NCBI RefSeq assembly: GCF_035573695.1
Contig: NZ_CP121694.1
Coordinates: forward strand, 720,501-784,500
DNA: 64,000 nt
Direction of reading: 5' to 3'
DNA from: Metallumcola ferriviriculae
GTDB lineage: Bacteria; Bacillota; JADQBR01
Each line of letters starts with the position of its first letter. Position 1 is the stretch's first letter. The position numbers and the translations under genes were made by a program. Below, piece after piece: positions 23,037 to 31,833 of this stretch. The notes beneath the pieces were generated by a model. The model had not been told where the DNA came from. It saw nothing but the letters and a program-made list of their open reading frames with translations, and did no database searches.

Positions 23037-25034
23037 ATGTCAAACGCTTTGTATCTTGCTCCCATTGCCGGGGTCATTGCTCTTATTTTCGCGTTTTATC
23101 TAACATCTAAGATTAATAAAACTCCTCCCGGCAGTAAAATAATGGTGGAGATAGCTGACGCCATTCATGAAGGGGCACTGGCTTTCCTGAAAAGAGAATA
23201 TGCTGTGTTGGTTTGGTTTGTGGCAGGTTTAGCGGCAATAATTGTAATAGCCGGGATACTCACTCCTGGTTCTGATAGCATGCAGCCCACAACTGCAGTT
23301 GCTTTTATCCTGGGTGCTATTGCTTCCGTTACTGCAGGTTGGATTGGAATGAATGTGGCTACCAAAGCCAACGTGCGTACCGCTAATGCTGCTCAAGAAA
23401 GTGCCAATAAGGCCTTAGGAGTTGCCTTCTCCGGCGGTGCCGTAATGGGTATGTCCGTTGTAGGATTGGGTCTTCTAGGTCTAGGTATTGTGAACATATT
23501 ATTCGACAATCCTCAGGTCATTAATGGCTTTGCTTTGGGCGCTAGTTCCATTGCTCTGTTTGCTCGTGTAGGCGGCGGTATCTATACCAAAGCTGCCGAC
23601 GTGGGTGCTGACCTAGTTGGTAAGGTTGAAGCTGGTATCCCTGAAGATGACCCGCGGAACCCTGCGGTTATTGCCGATAACGTAGGTGATAATGTGGGTG
23701 ACGTAGCCGGTATGGGCGCGGACTTGTTTGAGTCCTATGTGGGATCTATCATCGCCGGTATCGCTTTGGGTGCTACCATGAGTAATACTAATGCTACGCT
23801 GTTGCCGCTGATGGTAGCTGCAGCAGGTATCATTGCATCTATTATCGGGACATTCTTTGTACGTACCGGTGAAGGTGCGAATGCTCAAAGTGCTTTAAAC
23901 ATGGGCACATTGGTTGCCAGTATTTTATCCATAGCGGCTACTTATTTCTTGGCTACATCTTTACTGCCGGAAATCGGTATGGGTGTCTTTGGTGCTACTG
24001 TGGCCGGTTTATTGGCCGGAGTGCTTATTGGAAAAATTACCGAATATTATACTTCAGAACGCTATACTCCGGTTAAGGAGATTGCCAAGGCATCTCAGAC
24101 TGGTACCGCTACCAATATTATCTCCGGTATCAGTTACGGTATGATGAGTACTACGCTGCCTATCCTGGTAATTGTAGTAGCTATTCTTTTGGCTTATAAA
24201 TTTGCTGGATTGTATGGTATTGCTTTGGCGGCCGTTGGTATGTTGTCTACAACTGGTATGACCGTAGCAGTTGATGCCTATGGTCCTATTGCAGATAATG
24301 CCGGCGGTATTGCGGAAATGGCCGGATTAGATCCGAAGGTTAGAAAAGTTACTGATGCACTGGATGCTGTGGGTAACACCACTGCTGCCATCGGTAAGGG
24401 ATTTGCCATCGGTTCCGCGGCATTGACAGCGCTGGCCTTATTCTCTGCATATACCAAGGCGGCAAACATTCAATCAATTGATATTATGTCGCCTCCGGTA
24501 GTTGCTGGATTATTCCTGGGCGGTATGCTGCCCTTCCTATTTTCTGCCTTGACCATGAAGGCGGTAGGCCGTGCGGCCTTTGATATGATTGAAGAGGTTC
24601 GCCGTCAGTTCAAGACCATTCCCGGACTGATGGAAGGAAAAGCTAAGCCTGACCATAAGACTTGTGTAAGTATTAGTACCGACGCTGCTTTGAGAGAAAT
24701 GATTATTCCAGGTCTTCTTGCTGTATTTGTACCTATCGTGGTGGGTTTGATGCCCGGTTTGGGTAAAGAAGCGCTGGGCGGCCTATTGGCCGGCGCACTG
24801 GTTGCTGGCTTCTTGCTGGCGATTATGATGGCAAATGCCGGCGGTGCTTGGGATAATGCTAAGAAATATATTGAAGGCGGTGAATATGGCGGTAAGGGCT
24901 CCGAAGCCCATGCTGCTGCAGTAAATGGGGACACAGTGGGTGACCCTTTTAAGGATACTTCCGGTCCGTCTATTAACATACTAATCAAGTTGATGACCAT
25001 CGTATCCTTGGTATTTGCACCCTTATTTATGTAA
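23037..25034 (+). CDS. hppA: Membrane-bound ion-pumping pyrophosphatase
   Basis: This is an M-PPase that uses pyrophosphate hydrolysis to pump H+ and/or Na+ across the membrane. The 665-residue protein has about 16 helices and the conserved active-site blocks [18 protein letters not shown] and [34 protein letters not shown], and a late [12 protein letters not shown]. The segment [10 protein letters not shown] has Ala where K+-independent enzymes have Lys, which marks the K+-dependent subfamily. Whether Na+ or H+ is pumped was not decided. It salvages energy from pyrophosphate, common in energy-limited anaerobic Clostridia. It has its own ribosome binding site (AAGGAGG) and a terminator after it. 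Confidence 0.96.
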   Translation: MSNALYLAPIAGVIALIFAFYLTSKINKTPPGSKIMVEIADAIHEGALAFLKREYAVLVWFVAGLAAIIVIAGILTPGSDSMQPTTAVAFILGAIASVTAGWIGMNVATKANVRTANAAQESANKALGVAFSGGAVMGMSVVGLGLLGLGIVNILFDNPQVINGFALGASSIALFARVGGGIYTKAADVGADLVGKVEAGIPEDDPRNPAVIADNVGDNVGDVAGMGADLFESYVGSIIAGIALGATMSNTNATLLPLMVAAAGIIASIIGTFFVRTGEGANAQSALNMGTLVASILSIAATYFLATSLLPEIGMGVFGATVAGLLAGVLIGKITEYYTSERYTPVKEIAKASQTGTATNIISGISYGMMSTTLPILVIVVAILLAYKFAGLYGIALAAVGMLSTTGMTVAVDAYGPIADNAGGIAEMAGLDPKVRKVTDALDAVGNTTAAIGKGFAIGSAALTALALFSAYTKAANIQSIDIMSPPVVAGLFLGGMLPFLFSALTMKAVGRAAFDMIEEVRRQFKTIPGLMEGKAKPDHKTCVSISTDAALREMIIPGLLAVFVPIVVGLMPGLGKEALGGLLAGALVAGFLLAIMMANAGGAWDNAKKYIEGGEYGGKGSEAHAAAVNGDTVGDPFKDTSGPSINILIKLMTIVSLVFAPLFM

Positions 25035-25050
25035 TATCCGGGTTTTTGAG

Positions 25051-25084
25051 GGAGTGTTGGGCTTGGGTCCAACACTCCTTTTCT
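25051..25084 (+). terminator. Terminator after hppA
   Basis: GGAGTGTTGG (25051-25060) and CCAACACTCC (25069-25078) form a perfect 10-bp stem, followed by TTTTCTT. Confidence 0.9.
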
Positions 25085-25265
25085 TATACCAGTCTGGAAG
25101 CATAAGTTCTAAGTATAAGTTCTGGAGGCATAAATTTCGACTAAGCCTTCCGCACCTATAAAGGGCACGCGGAGTATAAGTGCATTTGCTAAATACGGTT
25201 GTTAATATCTAATATATGAGATGCTTTTGTTTCTTATTGAGATATTGAGTTTGGTGGTGGTTGTT

Positions 25266-26054
25266 TTGGGAAAAGTTCCGGCAATGAAAGAAGCATTTTA
25301 CTTTCGCGGTGGCCAGGCTGCCTGTCTCTTAATTCATGGCTTTGCCAGTACACCTTCGGAAGTTAGGTGGCTGGGGGAAAAGCTGCACCAGCAGGGTTTC
25401 ACTACCCAAGGGGTGATGTTGACCGGACATGGTGTCACCCCCGAAGATTTGGCCCGAACCCAATGGAGCGACTGGTACCATTCAGCCGAGGAGGCATTTT
25501 TAGAGCTAAAGCAGCGGTATGAGATTGTATTTGTAATTGGAGTTTCTATGGGCGGCTTGCTCGCTTTAATGCTGGCGGCAAACTACCCCAATCATGTCAC
25601 TGCGGTTGTGACAGCGGGGACGCCGGGAGGCAGGCGTTTTTTCCGGGACCGCCGTATCCATTTGGCTGCTGTGGCGAAGTATTTCGTGCCATATCAAGAA
25701 CGGCGGGTGCCGGCAGATATTAAAAAACTGCATGAAGAAATGGGAAGGGTCTACTATTCTAAGCGGCCTTTGGCAGCTGTACACAGTTTATTAAAATTGG
25801 TGGATAGCACTATTAAGTTGCTGCCGCGAGTGACCTGCCCGACATTGATTATGCATTCCCGCAGCGATGATGTGATACACTGGCAAAGCGCACCGTTTAT
25901 AAAGAAACATTTGTCAAACGCGCGGCTGGGTTTTGTGGAGAATTCCGCGCATATTATTACTGTGGACCAGGAACGGGAAAAAGTACTGATGTATATTGAA
26001 GGGTTTTTTAGGGAAATAATGGAAGAGGAAGGTGTAATGTTTGAATTCGATTAG
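25266..26054 (+). CDS. Alpha/beta hydrolase (carboxylesterase Est30/YvaK-like)
   Basis: A serine hydrolase of about 262 residues. The oxyanion region is LLIHGFASTPSEVR, the nucleophile elbow GVSMGGLLAL, the acid is in MHSRSDDVI, and the catalytic histidine in NSAHIITVD. It matches the Est30/YvaK carboxylesterase that lies between secG and rnr in Bacillus. The start is uncertain: TTG 25266 with GGTGGTGG just before it is preferred, ATG 25284 is possible, and ATG 25221 lacks a ribosome binding site and would add hydrophobic residues. Its 3' end overlaps the next gene by 14 bases. The natural substrate is unknown. Confidence 0.82.
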   Translation: MGKVPAMKEAFYFRGGQAACLLIHGFASTPSEVRWLGEKLHQQGFTTQGVMLTGHGVTPEDLARTQWSDWYHSAEEAFLELKQRYEIVFVIGVSMGGLLALMLAANYPNHVTAVVTAGTPGGRRFFRDRRIHLAAVAKYFVPYQERRVPADIKKLHEEMGRVYYSKRPLAAVHSLLKLVDSTIKLLPRVTCPTLIMHSRSDDVIHWQSAPFIKKHLSNARLGFVENSAHIITVDQEREKVLMYIEGFFREIMEEEGVMFEFD

Positions 26055-26454
26055 CGGAAATTATTGTTTTGCCTGCGGCGAGGATAACCCCAGAGGACTT
26101 CGTCTTGAATTTGTCTGGGAAGAGGATAAGTTTGTTACCTATTTTACCCCTGAAAAATATCATGAGGGTTATCCCGGCATAGTTCACGGCGGCATTACAG
26201 CAGCATTATTGGACGAGATAATGGGAAAAAGTATGCTGAGTATTGGCTGTCCCGTTATGACTGCCGAGCTCAAGGTTCGCTATAAAAAACCTCTGCGCGT
26301 TGGTCAAGAATATAGAGTCGTGGGTTGGATAGTTGAAAGGAAAAGCCGGGTGATATTTACCCAGTCCGTAATTCAAGACGTGGAAGGTAATGTAGTGGCT
26401 GAGGGTGAAGGGAAAATGATAGTTTTAAAGGAGGAGGATAACGATGTTGAGTAG
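26041..26454 (+). CDS. PaaI-type hotdog-fold thioesterase
   Basis: The 137-residue protein has the hotdog pattern of the PaaI group: an opening with CFACGEDNPRGL, then GIVHGGITAALLDEIMG, where the HGG turn and the following Asp/Glu are the catalytic region, and MTAELKVRYKKPL. Relatives hydrolyse acyl-CoA esters; no substrate can be named. It starts with TTG 26041 after GGAAGAGGAAGGTG, inside the end of the hydrolase gene, so the two are translationally coupled. Confidence 0.8.
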   Translation: MNSISGNYCFACGEDNPRGLRLEFVWEEDKFVTYFTPEKYHEGYPGIVHGGITAALLDEIMGKSMLSIGCPVMTAELKVRYKKPLRVGQEYRVVGWIVERKSRVIFTQSVIQDVEGNVVAEGEGKMIVLKEEDNDVE

Positions 26455-26998
26455 GGAAGAAGCATATCAATTGCTAAAAAAACATTTGAAAAACAAAAAT
26501 CTTTTTAAGCATTGTTTGGCGGTAGAGGCGGTGATGCACCGATTGGCGGAGCATTTTGAGGAGGATACCCAACTCTGGTCCATAGCCGGACTGTTGCATG
26601 ATATTGATTATGAGAAGACTAAGGATGACCCTGGTCAACATAGCATCGTGGGTGCGGAAATGCTGGCAGCGGAAGGGCTGCCTGAGGAACTGGTCTACGC
26701 TGTTAAAGTACATAACGATCACCATGGCTTGCCGAGGAACAGTCAATTGGATAAGGCACTATACGCGACTGACCCACTTACCGGTTTGATAGTAGCGGCG
26801 GCCTTGATTCGTCCTGAGAAAAAGCTGGCCATTATAGATGTGGACTTTCTGGTTAACCGTTATAATGAAAATTCCTTTGCTCGGGGTGCACGGCGGGATG
26901 TCATTGCTTCCTGTGAGGAATTGGGGTTGACTTTGGAGGAATTTATGGGACTAGGTTTGGAAGCGATGAAAGATAGTGCCGCTGAGCTGGGACTATAG
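26444..26998 (+). CDS. HD domain (HDIG-type) protein
   Basis: A 184-residue metal-dependent phosphohydrolase-type HD domain. The metal ligands are visible: the first His in FKHCLAVEAVMHRLA, the HD pair in IAGLLHDIDYEKT, and later histidines in HSIVGAEML and AVKVHNDHHG. Short stand-alone HD proteins of this type act on nucleotides or are of unknown role. AAAGGAGGAGG precedes ATG 26444, and the gene overlaps the thioesterase by 11 bases. Confidence 0.8.
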   Translation: MLSREEAYQLLKKHLKNKNLFKHCLAVEAVMHRLAEHFEEDTQLWSIAGLLHDIDYEKTKDDPGQHSIVGAEMLAAEGLPEELVYAVKVHNDHHGLPRNSQLDKALYATDPLTGLIVAAALIRPEKKLAIIDVDFLVNRYNENSFARGARRDVIASCEELGLTLEEFMGLGLEAMKDSAAELGL

Positions 26999-27080
26999 TT
27001 AAAGTGCAAAGTTATCAATCATTGGCTTAGTGGGAATACTTTCAAGTAATATCAAAACTTATGATACAGGTGGGGTTATA

Positions 27081-29195
27081 GTGAACAAGCAGGATATTTT
27101 AGAATTTATGCGGGAAAAGACATATAAACCGCTGACCGCCGAGGAGTTAGTGGCGGTACTTAATATTCATGATACTGGGGAAGTGGAAAGCTTTTTGTCC
27201 ATTCTTCGGGAGATGGAACGCCGCGGTGAGGTAATTCTTACCAGGAAAAGTAAATATGGTTTAGCGGAAAAAATGGGTTTAGCAGTTGGTCGGCTTCAAG
27301 GCCATGCAAAAGGCTTTGGCTTTATCATAACCGATCAGGTTGGAGAGGCAGATATTTTTATCAGCCCAGAGAACATGAACGGTGCTATGCATAACGACAG
27401 GGTGGTGGCGCGGCGGCAAAGTTCCGGTCGCAACGGCAAACCTGAAGGCGAAATAATTAGGATATTGGAACGGGCCAATGAAAAGATTGTCGGTACTTTT
27501 GAACGGAGTAAAAACTTTGGCTTTGTCGTTGCCGATGACCGGCGCATCAGGCAGGACATCTATATTGCCAAAGGGGGAACCATGGATGCCCATACTAAGG
27601 ATAAGGTAGTGGTGTCAATCATCCATTGGCCTCAGGGTGGGCGCAATCCCGAAGGCCGGGTTATCGAGGTTCTAGGTAAAGAAGATGACCCGGGCGTCGA
27701 TGTGGTTTCAATTGTGCGTAAGCACCAATTGCCGGAGAATTTCCCTGATAAAGTAACGTCGGAGGCAGCCCGGGTTGCGAAAATATCCGAAGAGGATTAT
27801 CGGGACCGTAAAGACCTGCGTCAGTGGAAAACAGTTACCATTGACGGTGCGGATGCTAAGGACCTGGACGATGCTATCACCATCGAAAAGCACGGTAACA
27901 ATTATCGCTTGGGAGTACATATAGCGGATGTTAGTTACTATGTTAAGGATGGAAGCGAGCTGGATAAAGAAGCATATAGTCGCGCTACAAGTGTCTATCT
28001 GGTGGACCGGGTAATTCCCATGCTGCCGCCTCAGCTTTCCAATGACATCTGCAGTTTGAATGCCGGAGTGGATAGGCTGGCTATGTCGGTTATTATGGAA
28101 GTCACTGCTGATGGAACTGTAGCCGACTATGAAATTACTCCTTCGGTTATAAATGTTAACCACCGCATGACTTACGCGGCCGTGCGGGAAATATTGGAGG
28201 AAAAGGACCGGGATTTAGTCGAGAAATATCAAGAGTTTGTACCGGAATTCGAAATGATGGCCGAACTGTGCGGGATACTGCGGAAAAATCGGCTCAAACG
28301 CGGCGCTATAGATTTTGAATTCCCCGAAAGCAAGGTTATTTTAGATGAACAGGGAAAACCCCAGGAGATCAAAAAAATTGAGCGTTCGGTAGCAGAAAAA
28401 CTAATTGAAGAATTTATGATTTTAGCCAACGAAACAGTTGCGGAACATATGTTTTGGGCGGAAGCGCCTTTTGTCTACCGGGTGCATCAACAGCCGGACC
28501 CTGATGATTTTGGTGAGTTAAATGACTTTTTACACCGGTTAGGGTATCACATTTCCGGCAAAGCCGATAAATTGGAACCTGCCTCTTATCAGGAGGTTAT
28601 CGCAAAAGTTCAAGGCAAGCCGGAAGAACGGGTAATCAGCACCGTGATGCTGCGTTCAATGAAGCATGCCCGTTATGCATCTGCATGCTTGGGGCATTTC
28701 GGCCTAGCTTCAAAATATTACAGCCACTTCACATCGCCTATCCGCCGCTATCCGGACCTGGTAATTCATCGTATTATTCGCGAATTTTTCAGCAAGGAAA
28801 AAATCAGTCAGGATCGCCTGAATAAGTTAGAAGAATTTGTGGCCGATGCTGCCGAACAATCCTCCATCCGTGAAAAAGTAGCAGAAGAAGCAGAGCGGGA
28901 GTCAGTAGATATGAAGAAGGTAGAGTATATGCAGCGCCATTTAGGGGATGTATTCCCCGGCTTTGTCAGCAGCGTATTACCCTTCGGATTGTTTGTAGAA
29001 CTAGAGAATACCGTGGAAGGCCTAGTGCATGTATCTAGTTTAACAGACGATTACTATGAATATTTGGAAGACCGGCTAGCATTCATCGGCCAGCATACCA
29101 ATAAAATGATTAAAATCGGTGACCCGGTTAAAATCCAGGTAGCCAAAGTTAACATAGCCGCCCGCGAAATTGATTTCGAACTAGTAGAAGAATAA
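27081..29195 (+). CDS. rnr: Ribonuclease R
   Basis: RNase R is a 3'-to-5' exoribonuclease that degrades structured RNA and works with tmRNA-SmpB on non-stop messages. The 704-residue protein has an N-terminal winged helix, two cold-shock domains (GFGFIITDQVGEADIFI and NFGFVVADDRR), the RNB catalytic domain with DGADAKDLDDAI and IADVSYYV (metal-binding aspartates), HFTSPIRRYPDL, and a C-terminal S1 domain (VFPGFVSSVLPFGLFVEL). GTG 27081 with AGGTGGGG at 5 bases is preferred over ATG 27030, which lacks a ribosome binding site. The order rnr-smpB-ssrA is a functional cluster for ribosome rescue. Confidence 0.96.
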   Translation: MNKQDILEFMREKTYKPLTAEELVAVLNIHDTGEVESFLSILREMERRGEVILTRKSKYGLAEKMGLAVGRLQGHAKGFGFIITDQVGEADIFISPENMNGAMHNDRVVARRQSSGRNGKPEGEIIRILERANEKIVGTFERSKNFGFVVADDRRIRQDIYIAKGGTMDAHTKDKVVVSIIHWPQGGRNPEGRVIEVLGKEDDPGVDVVSIVRKHQLPENFPDKVTSEAARVAKISEEDYRDRKDLRQWKTVTIDGADAKDLDDAITIEKHGNNYRLGVHIADVSYYVKDGSELDKEAYSRATSVYLVDRVIPMLPPQLSNDICSLNAGVDRLAMSVIMEVTADGTVADYEITPSVINVNHRMTYAAVREILEEKDRDLVEKYQEFVPEFEMMAELCGILRKNRLKRGAIDFEFPESKVILDEQGKPQEIKKIERSVAEKLIEEFMILANETVAEHMFWAEAPFVYRVHQQPDPDDFGELNDFLHRLGYHISGKADKLEPASYQEVIAKVQGKPEERVISTVMLRSMKHARYASACLGHFGLASKYYSHFTSPIRRYPDLVIHRIIREFFSKEKISQDRLNKLEEFVADAAEQSSIREKVAEEAERESVDMKKVEYMQRHLGDVFPGFVSSVLPFGLFVELENTVEGLVHVSSLTDDYYEYLEDRLAFIGQHTNKMIKIGDPVKIQVAKVNIAAREIDFELVEE

Positions 29196-29235
29196 CTTGA
29201 CAAAATGGTGTCAGGCACCATTTTGTCAAGTTATT
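29191..29235 (+). repeat. Perfect 20-bp inverted repeat at the rnr 3' end
   Basis: The arm at 29191-29210 is matched exactly by 29216-29235 around a TCAGG loop. The left arm contains the rnr stop codon. The tip reads GGTGTCAGGCACC, a palindrome that I recall as scattered through many Firmicutes genomes as a REP-like element. No T-run follows, so if it ends transcription it does so imperfectly. Confidence 0.8.
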
Positions 29236-29251
29236 GCAAAGGCAGGGCTTC

Positions 29252-29279
29252 TTGACTAAATGCTGAGCTGTGCTATAAT
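29252..29279 (+). promoter_or_regulatory. Sigma-A promoter for smpB
   Basis: TTGACT (29252-29257), 16 bases, then a consensus TATAAT (29274-29279), 70 bases before the smpB start. Confidence 0.75.
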
Positions 29280-29298
29280 TGTTAATACGCTATCAATT

Positions 29299-29343
29299 TC
29301 CCTTGCCTGACATGAGTGGGTCAAGGGACTTTTTGTCGGGGTG
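29299..29343 (+). promoter_or_regulatory. Terminator-like hairpin in the smpB leader
   Basis: TCCCTTG (29299-29305) pairs with CAAGGGA (29332-29338) and is followed by CTTTTTG, just before the smpB Shine-Dalgarno region. It lies between promoter and gene, so it could attenuate smpB transcription. Confidence 0.5.
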
Positions 29344-29348
29344 TCCAT

Positions 29349-29813
29349 ATGGCAGATAAAAAAGTTATTACGGAAAATAGAAAAGCCAGGCATGATTATC
29401 ATATCCTGGAGGTATTTGAAGCCGGGATTGCCTTGAAAGGTACTGAGGTGAAATCCTTGCGGGCTCATAAGGTAAACTTGAAAGACAGTTTCGCTCTAGT
29501 GCATAATAACGAGGTTATCCTCTATAAAATGCACATCGGGGCGTATGAGCAGGGTAACCGCTTTAATCACGAGCCGGAGCGCGAGCGCAAATTGCTCCTT
29601 AATAAGGCGGAAATCCGGCGTCTGATCGGTAAGACTAAGGAAACAGGTATGGCATTAATTCCTTTGCGGGCATATTTCAATGACCGCGGCTTGGCCAAGA
29701 TAGAAATGGCGCTGGCTAAGGGTAAGAAAACGTATGATAAGCGGGAAGATATTGCCAAACGGGATGCCAACCGTGAAATCCAACGGGCGCTGCGAGAACG
29801 GCAGAAGCTGTAA
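29349..29813 (+). CDS. smpB: SsrA-binding protein SmpB
   Basis: SmpB binds the tRNA-like part of tmRNA and brings it to stalled ribosomes. The 154-residue product shows [30 protein letters not shown] (in two halves around residue 20), [15 protein letters not shown] and the basic C-terminal tail [20 protein letters not shown] that inserts into the empty mRNA channel. ATG 29349 gives the family-typical start; the preceding GGGGTG is a modest ribosome binding site. ssrA lies 67 bases downstream. Confidence 0.97.
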   Translation: MADKKVITENRKARHDYHILEVFEAGIALKGTEVKSLRAHKVNLKDSFALVHNNEVILYKMHIGAYEQGNRFNHEPERERKLLLNKAEIRRLIGKTKETGMALIPLRAYFNDRGLAKIEMALAKGKKTYDKREDIAKRDANREIQRALRERQKL

Positions 29814-29836
29814 ATGCTTTAGTTTTCGTTCTGTGT

Positions 29837-29842
29837 TATAAT
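29837..29842 (+). promoter_or_regulatory. Probable -10 box for ssrA
   Basis: A consensus TATAAT 39 bases before the mature tmRNA 5' end, fitting a precursor that RNase P would trim. The -35 region is weak. Confidence 0.4.
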
Positions 29843-29880
29843 ATTAATAGAGTAATGTAAAATAATATGCTATTCCTCTT

Positions 29881-30237
29881 GGGGGCGAATTGGCTTCGAC
29901 GGGGGAAGTGTTGGCATAGGTGGCCAGGCGAGATTCCATCGGCTCGTTAAACGGTGGACCTTATATTAACTGGCGAAGATAATTTCGCACTAGCTGCGTA
30001 AATACGCAGCTCATCCGCCCGGTTCTTGCCCATAGAGCCGGTTCCGGGTGTCAAACTTAATGGGCTACCCTGAACACTTTACCTGTTGGTTTTAGGGGAC
30101 ACTTAAAGCAGGTTAGTCTTTAAGGAAATCCTGTCTCTGGGAGTTCCTTTGGGCGAATTTTAAATCAGAGACTATCCTGGTAGAAGCTTATGCAGGTGCT
30201 CTTTCGGACGTGGGTTCAAATCCCACCGCCTCCACCA
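29881..30237 (+). ncRNA. ssrA: Transfer-messenger RNA (tmRNA)
   Basis: The 357-base gene starts GGGGGCGAATTGGCTTCGAC and ends CGCCTCCACCA, which pair as the acceptor stem with CCA encoded. The T-loop GGTTCAAATCCC lies near the 3' end. The tag reading frame begins at GGC 29972, just after TAACT, and encodes GEDNFALAA with a stop at 29999-30001 in the loop of a strong hairpin (GCTGCGTA/TACGCAGC), the usual position. The molecule rescues stalled ribosomes and tags the peptide for proteolysis with SmpB, which is encoded just upstream. The 3' end is a common phage attachment site; here it marks the border between core chromosome and accessory DNA. Confidence 0.98.
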
Positions 30238-30264
30238 AATAAAAACTCAAATTTTGATACAATG

Positions 30265-30293
30265 AAAATCCCTTGATACCAAGGGGTTTTCTT
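30265..30293 (+). terminator. Terminator after ssrA
   Basis: AAAATCCCTTG (30265-30275) pairs with CAAGGGGTTTT (30280-30290), loop ATAC, ending in TTTTCTTG. Confidence 0.8.
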
Positions 30294-30352
30294 GATTCAA
30301 GGGGTAAAAGGTCGTCCAGAAACGGGCGATTTTTTATTTTGCACACCTTTTT

Positions 30353-30413
30353 GCTAAAAAGTATGCACCGGGGGGGGGTGCAAATTGGGGCAGGGGTGTG
30401 CATACTTTTTAGC
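30353..30413. repeat. 16-bp perfect inverted repeat near the presumed left attachment site
   Basis: GCTAAAAAGTATGCAC (30353-30368) and its exact reverse complement (30398-30413) flank 29 bases containing a run of nine G. Shorter matching pairs lie around and inside it (GCACACC at 30341 with GGTGTGC at 30395). It lies 116 bases from the tmRNA 3' end. Confidence 0.75.
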
Positions 30414-30509
30414 GGGAACGGATAGCTTGAAAAATATGAAATATAAAAGGAAATTAATAGGCTATGTAGAATGAGAATTATTATGTTAACAATGATTTGG
30501 GGGAAAAGA

Positions 30510-31478
30510 ATGTTGACTGAATCTTATGTTTTAAAGAAAGAAACCATGATTCCTAAAACCATTTTTCACTATACGAGCTTTGAGAAATTTAAATGTATAT
30601 TGCAATATGGCACATGGAGATTCAAATTAAGTACCCAATCAAATGATTTACTTGATACAACATACATCGTTGACATTATTAAGAATCTTAAAATAGAAAG
30701 CAAAAATCTAGCTGAGGATCACCTTAAACTATTGGATCTGTTAATAGGTTACTTCAAGCGGGATGCATATGAGAGACAGTTTTTATCGTATGTAACGTGC
30801 TTCACGGGTAAAGCTGATTCCAGGCTACTATGGGATGCGTATACGATAAACAGGCCGGTAGTAAATGAAGATGACGTAAGAGATTATAACGGCGTGTGTA
30901 TTGGTGTAAATAGAGATAAACTGCTCAATATATTACATAGTAAAAAACCTGAATATTGCGATGCAGGATTTTTAGCGCTAGTTTATTACACTCTTCAGCA
31001 ACAGGTGGTTGCACTTAATTTTCTATGCAAAAGTGCCTTAGGTACTTGGGATAAACTAAAAGATGGCAAAGATCAATTACAAGAGGCAGTCCCTACAATT
31101 CGAACGGCTTATTCTATTCAAATCGGAGATTATGTTGGGAAACCACATTTTATTGAGATGAACCTGAAAAAGTCTTTTATAAACTCCATGTTTTCCTACA
31201 TTGAATCTGTAGAGAAAACAGCACCTTTTTTGAAACATCAGTTTTGGGAAGAGGAAAATGAATATAGAGCTGCATTGAATTTGCATATTTCAAAAAAGCC
31301 CAGTCATGATTATATTGATATAAATATTAATGAAGAACTGATTGATTTTATAATTCTTGGGCCTACATTCTCAGATAGGGAAGAGGAAGTTATTAGGAAG
31401 ATTAAAGATGCTAAGTTAGACTTTAATAAGGTCAGTAAAAAACAATCTGTAGGAACTGGAATCATTCAAATGAAATGA
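30510..31478 (+). CDS. DUF2971-type protein
   Basis: The 322-residue protein begins a domain with IFHYTSFEKFKCILQYGTWRFKLSTQSNDL and later has LSYVTCFTGKADSRLLWDAY and GVCIGVNRD, which is the pattern of DUF2971 proteins. These are often found in defence islands and near abortive-infection genes, but their biochemical role is not known to me. ATG 30510 has GGGGG about 6 bases upstream; ATG 30546 (MIPKT) is a possible later start, and ATG 30471 lacks a good ribosome binding site. It stands alone between ssrA and the convergent restriction operon, is AT-rich, and is likely horizontally acquired cargo. Confidence 0.6.
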   Translation: MLTESYVLKKETMIPKTIFHYTSFEKFKCILQYGTWRFKLSTQSNDLLDTTYIVDIIKNLKIESKNLAEDHLKLLDLLIGYFKRDAYERQFLSYVTCFTGKADSRLLWDAYTINRPVVNEDDVRDYNGVCIGVNRDKLLNILHSKKPEYCDAGFLALVYYTLQQQVVALNFLCKSALGTWDKLKDGKDQLQEAVPTIRTAYSIQIGDYVGKPHFIEMNLKKSFINSMFSYIESVEKTAPFLKHQFWEEENEYRAALNLHISKKPSHDYIDININEELIDFIILGPTFSDREEEVIRKIKDAKLDFNKVSKKQSVGTGIIQMK

Positions 31479-31833
31479 ACTAAACTTTAAAATACACAAA
31501 TTGGGAAACAGGAAATGTCAAGTAGTTACTTGTGGATATGTTCCCACATACGCAAGGTTCGAAAATCAGCCAAAGACATCAATACTGCCTCACGAGCCAC
31601 GTAGATTGATGTCAAGAGTGGATAGATAGTAGAACTGAAAAAGCTTATAAACAAAGGGTTTCCAGAAATTAAGTTTATCTTATGGCTACCTTGCCAAAAG
31701 TGCTCATATCAGGAAACCCTTATTTTATTGTTTGGGGTAACATATCAACTGCTCTGAAGGTGATGGAGTTGAGTTGACAGATTGGATAATGCTTATTATT
31801 ACAGGGGTTGAGGAGACAAATTAGCTGTAGGCT
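31479..31833. other. 355-base gap between convergent genes, with two inverted repeats
   Basis: No gene is supported here. It holds GACATCAAT/ATTGATGTC (31575-31583 and 31605-31613) and AAGGGTTTCC/GGAAACCCTT (31654-31663 and 31712-31721, followed by TATTTTATTG). The second could be a weak terminator for the rightward gene or the ends of a decayed small element. No transposase remnant was recognised. Confidence 0.5.

Noticed and set aside
30188-30403. Leftward open frame whose product ends AVGFEPTSERAPA
   Set aside because: It is the reverse strand of the tmRNA 3' end; this peptide string is a well-known artefact from tRNA/tmRNA T-arm sequence.
31654-31721. AAGGGTTTCC/GGAAACCCTT pair as ends of an insertion sequence
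   Set aside because: No target duplication and no transposase remnant between or beside the arms; only 48 bases apart.
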